NCBI GenBank assembly: GCA_027563935.2 | Contig: CM050449.1 | Location: 60,826,056-60,890,055, forward strand | Source: Costus lasius | Lineage: Eukaryota; Streptophyta; Magnoliopsida; Zingiberales; Costaceae | Direction of reading: 5' to 3' | Length of the DNA stretch: 64,000 bases | The notes under the pieces: generated by a model | Database searches by the model: none | What the model saw: only the letters and a program-made list of their open reading frames with translations | What the model was told of the DNA's origin: nothing | Shown: in pieces, positions 19,479 through 30,089 of the stretch | Numbering within the stretch: the first letter of the stretch is position 1 | Layout of the letters: each line of letters opens with the position of its first letter | Translations under genes and position numbers: made by a program

Positions 19479-22400
19479 ATGAACTTCAATGTGCGATCCC
19501 TACTGGAAAGGGAGAAGTTTGCTGGGCCGAACTTCTCTGACTGGTTTGGACACCTTAAGATCGTTCTTAAGGCAGAGAGGAAACTGTATGTCCTCGAGAC
19601 GGCGATACCGCCGCAGCCCGCTCCGAACGCCGCAAGGGCGGTTCGGGAAGCCTATGAAAAGCACGTCAATGATAGCATTGATGTCGCTTGCCTGATGCTA
19701 GCGTCTATGACGCCACCGCTGCAGCGTCAGCATGAGGATATGTCAGCTATACAGATTATAGCAAACCTCAAGATGTTGTATGCTGCACAGGCGAGGACTG
19801 AACGCTATAATTTGACTAAGCTCTTCTTTCAGAGCAAACTGGCTGAAGGGAGCCCAGTGGGAGCTCACGTGCTCAAGATGATTGGGCACAAGGAGGCTCT
19901 AGAGAAACTGGGGCATACCATTAACCAGGAGCTTGCTGTAGACATTATTCTGCAGTCTCTCCCGCCTTCATTCGACGCGTTCATTATTAATTTTAATATG
20001 AACAAAATCGATTGTACTCCGGCAGAGCTGCTGAATATGCTCTTGACCACTGAGGAGACTCTGAAGGGTAAGCCTTCAACCTCTGTCTTGATGGTTCCTT
20101 CTAGGAACAAGAAGAAGGGGAAGAAGGGCAAGGCCCCTGTCAAGAGTTACAGCAAGGCTCTGAAGCAGAAGGTCAAGCGGTCTAAGGAATACAGGTGTTT
20201 CCACTGTGGCCAGCTGGGTCACTGGAAAAAGGACTGTAAAGCGCTCCAAGGAGATAAGAGGGGAAGCTTTGCTTCTGGCTCAGGTATATTCGTGACTGAG
20301 GTCATGTTTTCTTCTTCTGTATCATGGGTGTTGGACACTGCATGTGGAGTTCACATTTGTTCAAATGTACAGGAACTCAAGAGAAGAAGGCAGGTGGGAC
20401 AGCATGAGGTGGACCTACGAGTTGGAAACGGGGCACGGGTTGCTGCTGTTGCTATAGGAGACTACTTTATTTCTTTACCATCTGGACTTGTATTGGAACT
20501 AAACAGTTGTTACTTTGTTCCCAGTATAACTAAAAATATTATCTCCATTCCTGCTCTTGTCAGGAAGGGGTTTTCCTTTGAATGCAATATTTCAAAGTGT
20601 ATTTTGTCTTTTGATAATATTGTTTATGCAACTGGTTCAATTACCAATGGGTTATACATGTTGGACATGGAATGTTCGATACAGCAAATTGATATTAAGA
20701 AAGCCAAGTATGCTGATGACAGCACCTTGCTATGGCATAGTCGTTTAGGCCATATTAACGAGAAACGCATTAAGCGGTTGCATGATCATGGACTGCTGGG
20801 ATAATTCTCCTATAAGGAGATTGATACATGCAAAGCTTGTTTGATGGGTAAAATGACGAAGTCACCTTTTCCTCACAAAGGTCAAAGGGCTTCAGGTTTA
20901 CTTGACCTTATACACAGTGATGTGTGTGGGCCATTTAGTAAACATGCCAGAGGTGGCTATCAGTACTTCATTACCTTTACTGATGATTTCAGTAGATACG
21001 GGTATGTCTATCTGATGAGACATAAGAGTGAATCTTTTGACAAGTTCAAAGAGTTCAAGAATGAAGTACAGAATCAGCTAGGCCAAAATATCAAGGCACT
21101 TCGCTCAGATCGAGGTGGTGAATACCTAAGTCATACGTTTACTGACTATCTGAAGGAGTGTGGGATCATCTCACAGCTCACTCCGCCAGGAACACCGCAA
21201 TGGAATGGTGTGTCCGAGAGGAGAAATAGAACGCTACTTGATATGGTTCGTTCTATGATGAGTCAGGCTACTCTTCCTTACTCCTTTTGGGGTTTTGCAC
21301 TGGAAACAGCTGCAAAGGTACTAAACCGAGTGCCATCCAAGGCAGTTTCAAAGACGCCATATGAGTTATGGTATGGGAAACAGCCAAGCTTGACATTTAT
21401 CAGGATCTGGGGTTGCGAGGCTTATGTCAAAAAGCTCGCCTCTGGGAAACTAGAGAGCAGATCTAACAAATGTATCTTTGTCGGTTACCCTAAGGAAACT
21501 AAGGGTTATTATTTCTTCGATCCCAAGGAGAACAAGGTTTTTGTTGCTCGAACGGCCATATTTCTTGAGAAGGAGTTTCTTCTGCAAGAGGCCAGTGGGA
21601 GAGAAATAAAACTGGATGAGAATCCAGAGGAAGGACAAAGTGCTCAAGCAGAGTTGGATGAGCCTAAGCCGGTAGAACAGGTTATTGAACAACCTGAGGC
21701 TCAGATATCACGGGAACCGCGAAGATCGGGTAGGATCCGTCGACAGCCTGAGCGCTATGACGGAGTCTACATCATTGACAATGATGAACCCCTCACTTAT
21801 GCGGATGCGGTCAGTGGACCGGAGTCAGCGAGATGGCTTGAAGCTATGCGCGCCGAGATAGACTCCATGTCAGATAACCAAGTCTGGGATTTGGTTGATC
21901 CGCCTTCGGGAGTTATCCCTATAGGCTGTAAATGGATCTTCAAGAAGAAGATTGACATGGATGGTAACGTGGTTACCTATAAAGGCAGGCTAGTTGCGAA
22001 AGGTTTCAAACAAATCTACGGGATAGATTATGATGAAACTTTCTCACCTGTAGCCATGTTTAAGTCTATTCGGATTCTTTTCGCGATAGCTGCATATTAT
22101 GATTATGAGATTTGGCAGATGGATGTGAAAACAGCTTTCCTTAATGGAAATCTGGATGAGGATGTGTATATGACACAACCAGAAGGTTTCACTAATCCAG
22201 CAGATCGTCATAAGATATGCAAGTTAAAGAAGTCTATTTATGGACTTAAACAAGCATCAAGAAGCTGGAATATTCGTTTTGATGAATCAGTCACTGAATT
22301 TGGTTTCATCAAGAACGAAGATGACCCGTGTGTATATAAGAGGTTTAGTGGGAGCGTGATTACTTTCCTAGTCCTCTACGTCGATGATATCTTGATCATT

Positions 22401-23360
22401 GGAAATGACATTCCTGAAATGCATGCTGTTAAAGCATGGCTGAGGAAATGTTTCCAGATGAAAGATTTAGGAGAAGCAGCCTATGTGTTAGGTGTGAAGA
22501 TCTACAGGGATAGATCTAAGAGGCTTCTCGGGCTGTGCCAGAGTACTTACATCGATAAGGTCCTGGAGAGATTTCATTTAGAGAATTCTAAACGAGGATA
22601 TCTTCGAGTCAGACATGGTCTGAATCTTTCGAAGAGTCAGTGTCCACAAACACAGACTGAGAAAGATGAAATGGACAATACGCCTTATGCTTCGGCTATT
22701 GGTTCCATTATGTATGCGATGTTGTGTACTCGCCCAGACGTCGCTTACGGGTTAAGCGTAACCAGTCGTTTCCAAAGTAATCCAGGTGTGGCGCACTGGA
22801 TTGCAGTCAAGAACATCTTAAAATATCTGCGGAGGACCAAAGATATGTTCTTGATATATGGTGGTCAGGAAGAACTCAGTATTGAAGGATATACTGACGC
22901 TTCGTTCCAGTCGGACCAGGATGATTTCCGATCGCAATCAGGCTATGTTTTTAGCTTGAATGGAGGTGCAGTGGTGTGGAAGAGTTTCAAACAGTCAACT
23001 GTTGCTGATTCCACAACAGAAGCCGAGTATGTTGCAGCCTCGGAAGCATCTAAGGAGGCAGTCTGGATTCGTAAGTTCGTGAGAGAACTTGGTGTTGTTC
23101 CTTCGAGTGCAGATCCTTTGGTTATCTTCTGTGATAACACTGGAGCAATTGCACAAGCTAAGGAACCACGGTCGCACCAGAAGTCCAAGCACATACAGAG
23201 ACGGTTTCATTTGATCAGGGAGATCATAGATCGTGGCGAGATCAAAGTCTGCAAGGTTCATACAGATGACAATCTGGCAGACCCGCTTACCAAGCCTCTG
23301 GCGCAGCAGAAGCATGAGAAGCACTGTAATAATATGGGTTTGAGATTTCTCAACCATTAG
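19479..23360 (+). pseudogene. A3 gag-pol polyprotein, one nonsense codon
   Basis: 1293 codons in one frame. Gag 1-235; zinc knuckle C240-C243-H248-C253; protease around D286 (VLDTAC, unusual for D-S/T-G); integrase H420-H425 with C451-C454, then D481, D544 and E580 (DX35E); RT with D882 and YVDD D969-D970; RNase H D1140, E1181, D1219, D1268. Codon 442 (20802-20804) is TAA where other copies have TCA. The stop sits inside the integrase zinc-binding domain, so only gag-protease could be made without read-through. Everything else is open and the catalytic residues are intact. The single-frame gag-pol is normal for plant copia elements. By the splicing model the protein gains about ten residues encoded from 17487. 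Confidence 0.95.
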
Positions 23361-23380
23361 ATTAAGTGCAAGTGGGAGAT

Positions 23381-25080
23381 TGTTGGGGTATGCCCTTAAG
23401 GCTAATGTTTGAGGCCTGTGGGAATGTATCTGTATCATGTAATAAACTCTTAAGTTTATAAAGGCATGGTTGTTATTCAGTTAGCTACATTGTCTGCTGC
23501 AATATATGTTCTTCTGAATAATGTCTCAAAGCTGTTCAGTTGGGCTGACAAGCTATTATGTCCTTAGTCGATGTATCTTGGTGAACATGAGACAGCCTTG
23601 ATATGGTTAAGACTAATATGTGTTCTAATCTTATAGGATGCTTCGAGCATGGAATAAGATGTAGACTCATGGGTACATGGGATGTACTGGACAGACCCTA
23701 CTAGGATGTTCAATTGTTTGTCACAATGTGAATATTCCTTGATTATGACAAGTGGCACATTTCCTCTGACTTGAGATCACTTGTGTTTTCTAAATGATGA
23801 TTGTCATTGTTTTGAGATAGTTCAATATCGTTTGAAACATAATGATTATAGACTATCTTGGATGGTGAGCTTGAGTCAGGTTAGAGCATTAGTGATAGAC
23901 AAAGGATTGCCGTCTCCTTGTTTAAGGAGTGTGATGTTCTAATGGGGCCCCCTGGATGAGATGATTGAGAGAGTGTATGGCCATACCCAGGTGACAGTGT
24001 TCGTCTATTCTAATCATGCTCATCATATTGGAATTTCAAGCTTGACAGGCTTGTCCAATAAGAACATCCAGTGGCAAAGGAAATATGCATGCCTTGTGAT
24101 TTGATTCACACTTGTGCTGTGGTTTGGGTGTAGTCTTGGAAGACTCATTTCTTTATATCGGGAGATAGTGATGTGTTGCTAGATACCCCTCACTGATCGT
24201 GATAATGCGAGTTATCGTTACCGACATTTAAAGGAAACCCTTGGGGTCGCACAATTTGATGATATGGCTTACTTAAGTCAGATCGTGTGGACTGAATTGT
24301 TTGGGTTCAGTTTAAAGGGATTTAATCTCTGATTGTGAGTGAGATCTGGTCTGATCATGTTTGATTGATTAGGGCTTGAGATCGGTAAGCTTCGATCGAG
24401 AGAATGCATGCCAGATCGGTCAGATCGGGGGCATCGTTGAGATCGACGGTTAGATCGTGAACCTTAGGGTTTATTTAAGATCTAGACTAGATCATTGGCT
24501 TGATTGGTTCTTAAACCGAACCAAAGTGAACTGGCTCACTAAATGAGCGCTTGGTTCATAGGGAGAGGAGTAGGCGACAAGTTCACTTGGCGTGAACGTT
24601 GTGGTGAGGAGTGGTTACTATTTTTAGTAACCATGATCTCCATTTGGAGAGTGCGCTCATCAAAATAGAAAATACTCTATTTTCGCTAACTCAGATTTCT
24701 CTCGCCCATCTTCCTCTCGTCTCTCGTGAGTGTGGCGACACTTTGAAGGTTGAGGAGGATTCGGCCAAGAAGAAAGAGATCTCATTTTCCCTTCACTCGA
24801 CAAGGACCTCTTGGAACCTTGCTAGCACAAGGAGCACCAAGAGAGATAGCGACATCATCTTGTGTGTGACAACAAGGAGAAGATCTACTTTGATCTTTGC
24901 TTCCAAGGAAACATCTTCCCATGGCGATGGTATGATTGTTTTCTTATTATCAAGTTGATCTTTTAGCATGCATATCGATCCTATAACCCTAGTTCCGCAA
25001 GAAGAAAATTTTATGCGCCATATGCTTTAGGGTTATGCTCCCCCTAGAAGGGGACCCCCCTAATCTAAGGGGCACTTTCA
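23381..25080 (+). repeat. A3 3' LTR (1700 bp)
   Basis: Same length as the 5' LTR, with about five substitutions and no indel seen. It ends GGGGCACTTTCA, followed at once by the second TSD CTTTG. Confidence 0.94.
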
Positions 25081-25085
25081 CTTTG

Positions 25086-25775
25086 GGCTTGGCCCATGGC
25101 TTAGTTGGGCTTGCTAATAAGTTGTATTAAAGGGCTATGAGGCTTGAAGGGTATAATGGGGATGAATTAATGGGATAGGCGCATATGGGATTCTAGTTGG
25201 ACTAGAATTTGCGCCTATGCCTTGTTTGGTATCTCCTAGGTGATTAAATCAAATTGGATTTGATTAAATCACACAAGATAATTGATTGGATTGTGTTTGA
25301 CAATTGTGGGCTGATTATTAACATAATTAGAGTCCTAATTGGATTAGGACTTGCGCCCAAGCCACATTAGGCAATCCATCATATTGCCTTGACTAGGTCT
25401 AGGCGCATGGATGGGATTAATGCCTCATATGGCATGATATGGGCGTATATGGCTGATGCTTGCTTTGGCAAGTCTTAGGCGCATATGGGAGTGGAGATTT
25501 AATCAATATATTTGATTGGATAATCTCCTAGAATCATGCCCTAATTGTCAACACTTGCCATTCTCCCCTAACCGCCTCTTGCTCCTATAAATAAGCCCTT
25601 ACCGCCCCCTCTCTTGAGGATGCTAATTCCTTGGAGGCGTGAAGCATTAGAGGGCGACGGCTTGGAGAGCTTAGAGCTCTTCTTCTTCCATCAAGGGCGC
25701 AAGCATGCTTCTTCTCTTCCTTTCCTTGGCGCAAAGGAACAAGAAGGCTTGCGGCGTTGTCTTCTTCTTCCATCT
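25086..25775 (+). repeat. B 3' LTR, right part, truncated
   Basis: Continues the B LTR from GGCTTGGCCC (matching 8556 onward) and includes the TATA box at 25586. It stops after CTTCTTCTTCCATCT, at the point matching 9246. The final 328 bp of the LTR are absent. Confidence 0.92.
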
Positions 25776-25842
25776 AGGGCGCAAGCATGCTTCAAAGAAT
25801 TCAAGAATGAAGTACAGAATCAGCTAGGCCGACATATCAAGG
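25776..25842 (+). other. Deletion scar: filler DNA plus a sliver of A2 integrase
   Basis: AGGGCGCAAGCATGCTT (25776-25792) repeats 25694-25710, about 80 bp upstream. It is followed by about 50 bp of family A integrase (FKEFKNEVQNQLG), which I assign to A2. Some 220 bp of A2 pol and the end of the B LTR are gone. The sliver ends in CAAGG, the TSD of A4. This looks like double-strand-break repair with a templated insert. Confidence 0.8.
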
Positions 25843-27527
25843 TGTTGGGGTATGCCCTTAAGGCTAATGTTTGAGGCCTATGGGAATGTAACAAGTATCA
25901 TGTAATAAACTCTATGTGTTTATAAAGGCATGGTTGTTATTCAGTTAGCTACATTGTCTGCTGCAATATATGTTCTTCTGAATAATGTCTCAAAGCTGTT
26001 CAGCTGGGCTGACATGCTATTATGTCCTTAGTCGATATATCTTGGTAAACATGAGACAGCCTCGATATGGTTAAGACTAATATGTGTTCTAATCTTATAG
26101 GATGCTTCGACCATGGAATAAGATGTAGACTCATGGGTACATGGGATGTACTGGACAGACCCTACTAGGATGTTCAATTGTTTGTCACAATGTGAATATT
26201 CCTTGATTAAGACAAGTGGCACATTTCCTCTGACTTGAGATCACTTGTGTTTTCTAAATGATGATTGTCATTGTTTTGAGGTAGTTCAATATCATTTGAA
26301 ACATAATGATTATAGACTATCTTGGATGGTGAGCTTGAATCAGGTTAGAGCACTAGTGATAGACATAGGATTGCCGTCTCCTTGTTTAAGGAGTGTGATG
26401 TTCTAAAGGGGCCCCCTGGATGAGATGATTGAGAGAGTGTATGGCCATACCCAGGTGACAGTGCTCATCTGTTCTAATCATGCTCATCATATTGGAGTTA
26501 CGAGCTTGACAGGCTTGTCCAATAAGAACATCCAGTGGCAAAGGAAATATGTATGCTTTGTGAATTGATTCACACTTGTGCTGTTTTTGGGTGAAGTCTT
26601 GGAAGACTCTTTCCTTGATATCGGGAGACAGTGATGTGTTGCTAGATACCCCTCACTGGTTGTGATAATGTAAATTATCGTTACCGATGTTTTAAGGAAA
26701 CCCTCAGGGTCGCACAATTGATGATATGGCTTACTTAAGTCAGATCGTGTGGACTGAATTGTTTCGGGTTCAGTTTAAAGGGATTTAATCTCTGATTGTG
26801 AGTGAGATCTGGTCTGATCATGTTTGATTGATTAGGGCTTGAGATCGGTAAGCTTCGATCGAGAGAAGAGATGCTAGATCGGTCAGATCAGGAGCATCAT
26901 AGAGATCAACGGCTAGATCTGGAACCTTAGGGTTTTAATATGATCTAGGCCATGTCGTTTGGTTTATTTGGTAATTGAACCAAAATTAAATTAAACCAAA
27001 ATGGTTCAAGCATTGGCGACAAGTTCACTTGGCGTGAACATGTTGGGCGGTTAGTGGTGCTATTTTTAGCAACCATGATCTCCACTTGGAGAGACTCACG
27101 TTCGAAAGAGAGTGCTCTCTCTATTCTCGCCACTTGAACGCATTCCTCTTGTTTTTTCCGTGGGTGACGACGCCTTGGATTTAGAGGAGAAATCGGCAAA
27201 GAAAAGATCTCTTCATCCCTTTCTCATTTTCGATCAAAGACTTCTTTGGATCTTGCTAGCACAAGGATCGCAAAGAGGAGTAGGCGACATCAACTGTGTG
27301 CGTCACCTCTGGAGAAGATCTGCTTTGATCTTTGCTTCCTAGGCGCCATTCGAAATGGCTATGGTATGAGTTTTATCTCTTACATGCAATCGTTTCCATT
27401 TGGTTGATCATATCACATGAACCGATTCTTGAAACCCTAATCCGCTGCCCAAAAATTTTATGCGCCACTGCCTAGGGTTTTCGCTCCCCCTAGAAGGGGA
27501 CCCCCCTTAGTTTAAGGGGTACTTTCA
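25843..27527 (+). repeat. A4 5' LTR (1685 bp)
   Basis: TG...CA, ending GGGGTACTTTCA. Contains the CTATTTTTAG box in an imperfect GGTGCTA/TAGCAACC repeat (27056-27074), the CTTG/CAAG hairpin with loop CTAGCA (27251-27266) and ATG-GCT-ATG then GTATGA (27355-27369), the same split-start arrangement as A3. Confidence 0.93.
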
Positions 27528-28355
27528 ATTGGTATCAGAGCCTGATGTTTCATGCTTGTTTATGATTGCCATGATATGTCATATGATCCATGTATGCGCA
27601 TTATAATAGATCTATAGGTTACATGCGATTATCTAAGTTGGCGAAAATTCATGATTTGTATAGATGTTATTTTCTCCATTGCGCATGTTGTTGTTGGCGC
27701 ATGTTTTTGTAAGTTTTTCTAAAACCTTGATCACATGCGCGTTTCACCTTAGATCTAATGCTCCTACATTAAACCCTTAGATGGGTTATTAGGGTTGAAG
27801 TCACCCCCTAGGTTAGATCCAAACATGTCTGATCAGACTATCTGATAGCCTGAATGGGTCGACCAGTTAGCACCTTGGCGCATGCCTGTGGTGGCTATAG
27901 GTCGACTGCAGACAGGTGTGTAGCGATGTCTGATTGAGACAACTGATGAACGCACCTGAGTTAGGCCCGGGGTCACGCCCGCTTGCCAGACCTCAGTGTG
28001 GTCGTTCAGCCTTGGTGCATGCATGGTTGACCTTTTGGTCGACTCAAGTCAGTTAGGACTTGGTGCATGCTAGGGCAGTGGATCTGACTAGGTTGGATGA
28101 GTGGATCCCTAGTAATGGACCATTGTAAGGTTGTGGGGCAAATAAGGAAAAATTAAAAAAAAAAAAAATCGATCCCAAGGGGTTTTTTTAAAAATTTATT
28201 TTTCCTGACTGGATCACATGATGGTTGTTGCATCTGCTTGTTTATTTAGTCTTATGTGGGCTGCCCGTTTTTAATGTGTGCTGTGCTGGGGCCTGCGTGC
28301 CTGGATTATATGTTGTAAATTAATTTTCTTTATGTGATCTGCGTATCACAATTTT
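27528..28355 (+). other. A4 primer site and leader stub
   Basis: Primer binding site TGGTATCAGAGC at 27530-27541. The leader keeps two hexaloop hairpins (28290-28301 and 28333-28350) and then jumps straight into protease-region coding sequence. Hairpins H1-H3, the tRNA-like block, the splice acceptor and gag are all missing. An A run of 12 lies at 28157-28168. Confidence 0.8.
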
Positions 28356-30089
28356 AAAGAATTCAAGAGAAGAAGGCAGGTGGGACAGCATGAGGTGGAC
28401 CTACGCGTTGGAAACGGGGCACGGGTTGCTGCTGTTGCTGTAGGAGACTACTTCATTACTTTACCATCTGGAATTGTATTGGAACTAAACAGTTGTTATT
28501 TTGTTCCCAGTATAACTAAAAATATTATCTCCATTCCTGCTCTTGTCAGGAAGGGGTTTTCCTTTGAATGCAATATTTCAAAGTGTGTTTTGTCATATGA
28601 TAATATTGTTTATGCAACTGGTTCAATTAATAATGGGTTATTCATGTTGGACATGGAAAGTTCTATACAGAATGTTGATATTAAGAAAGCCAAGTATGCT
28701 GATGACAGCACCTTGCTATGGCATAGTCGTTTAGGCCATATTAACGAGAAACGCATTAAGCGGTTGCATGATCATGGACTGCTGGGATCATTCTCCTATA
28801 AGGAGATTGATACATGCAAAGCTTGTTTGATGGGTAAAATGACGAAGTCACCTTTTCCTAATAAAGGTCAAAGGGCTTCAGGTTTACTTGACCTCATACA
28901 CAGTGATGTGTGTGGGCCATTTAGTAAACATGCCAGAGGTGGCTATCAGTACTTCATTACATTTACTGATGATTTCAGTAGATATGGGTATGTCTATCTG
29001 ATGAGACATAAGAGTGAATCTTTTGACAAGTTCAAAGAGTTCAAGAATGAAGTACAAAATCAGCTAGGCCGTAATATCAAGGCACTTCGCTCAGATCGAG
29101 GTGGTGAATACCTAAGTCATGCATTTACTGACTATCTAAAGGAGTGTGGGATTATCTCACAGCTCACTCCACCAGGAACACCGCAATGGAATGGTGTGTC
29201 CGAGAGGAGAAATAGAACGTTACTTGATATGGTTCGTTCTATGATGAGTCAGGCTACTCTTCCATACTCCTTTTGGGGTTTTGCGCTGGAAACAGCTGCA
29301 AAGGTACTAAACCGAGTGCCATCCAAGGCAGTTTCAAAGACGCCATATGAGTTATGGTATGGGAAACAGCCGAGCTTGACATTTATCAGGATCTGGGGTT
29401 GCGAGGCTTATGTTAAAAAGCTCGCCTCTGGGAAACTAGAGAGCAGATCTGACAAATGTATCTTTGTCGGTTACCCTAAGGAAACTAAGGGTTATTATTT
29501 CTTTGATCCTAATGAGAACAAGGTTTTTGTTGCTCGGACGGCCATATTTCTTGAGAAGGAGTTTCTTCTGCAAGAGGCCAGTGGGAGAGAAATAAAGCTG
29601 GATGAGAATTCAGAAGAAGGACAAAGTGATCAAGCACAGTTGGATGAGCCTGAGCCGGTAGAACATGTTATTGAACAACCTGAGGCTCAGACATCACGGG
29701 AACCGCGAAGATCGGGTAGGATTCGTCGACAGCCTGAGCGCTATGACGGAGTCTACATCATTGACAATGATGAACCCCTTACTTATGCGGATGCGGTCAG
29801 TGGACCAGAGTCAGCGAGATGGCTTGAGGCTATGCGCGCCGAGATGGACTCCATGTCAGATAACCAAGTCTGGGATTTGGTTGATCCGCCTCCGGGAGTT
29901 ATCCCTATAGGCTGTAAATGGATCTTCAAGAAGAAGATTGACATGGATGGTAACGTAGTTACCTATAAAGGCAGGCTAGTTGCGAAAGGTTTCAAACAAA
30001 TCTACGGGATAGATTATGATGAAACTTTCTCACCTGTAGCCATGTTTAAGTCTATTGTGTTTATAAAGGCATGGTTGTTATTCAGTTAG
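28356..30089 (+). pseudogene. A4 protease-end, integrase and partial RT
   Basis: Corresponds to A3 residues 299-864. It enters just after the protease catalytic motif and carries a complete integrase (HSRLGH, CKAC, HSD, SDRGG and the E of SERRNR). It breaks off in RT after AMFKSI, before the catalytic D of QMDVK. The last 11 codons are read from LTR sequence. There is no stop inside, but no natural start either. It supplies no gag, protease, RT active site or RNase H. Confidence 0.9.

Larger units (their letters stand above)
15947..25080 (+). mobile_element. A3, nearly intact family A copia element
   Basis: 9134 bp: two 1700-bp LTRs (15947-17646, 23381-25080), perfect Met primer site, structured leader, full-length gag-pol with a single nonsense codon, and polypurine tract AGTGGGAGAT (23371-23380). 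The TSD CTTTG is at 15942-15946 and 25081-25085; removal of A3 restores the B LTR. About 5 LTR differences by eye (0.3%) make it younger than A2 and B, as the nesting demands. It is the best reference copy of the family in this window. Confidence 0.95.
7483..25775 (+). mobile_element. B, decayed copia element of a sister family, 3' end lost
   Basis: The 5' LTR (7483-9574) starts TGTTGGTGTATATGCCC and is followed by a Met primer site. Internal sequence runs to 14873 and the 3' LTR begins at 14874. That LTR is interrupted by A3 (15947-25080) and resumes at 25086, then breaks off at 25775, about 400 bp short. The left target site is probably GATAC (7478-7482); the right copy went with the deletion. 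B shares with A the LTR start, the 12-bp U3 palindrome, the leader hairpins and the pol order, so they are sister families. The interior has many stops and a mostly deleted gag, although the LTRs differ by only about 1%. Confidence 0.9.

Noticed and set aside
20802..20804. Programmed stop between gag-protease and pol in A3
   Set aside because: The TAA is unique to A3, sits inside the integrase zinc domain, and other copies have TCA; it is a simple mutation.
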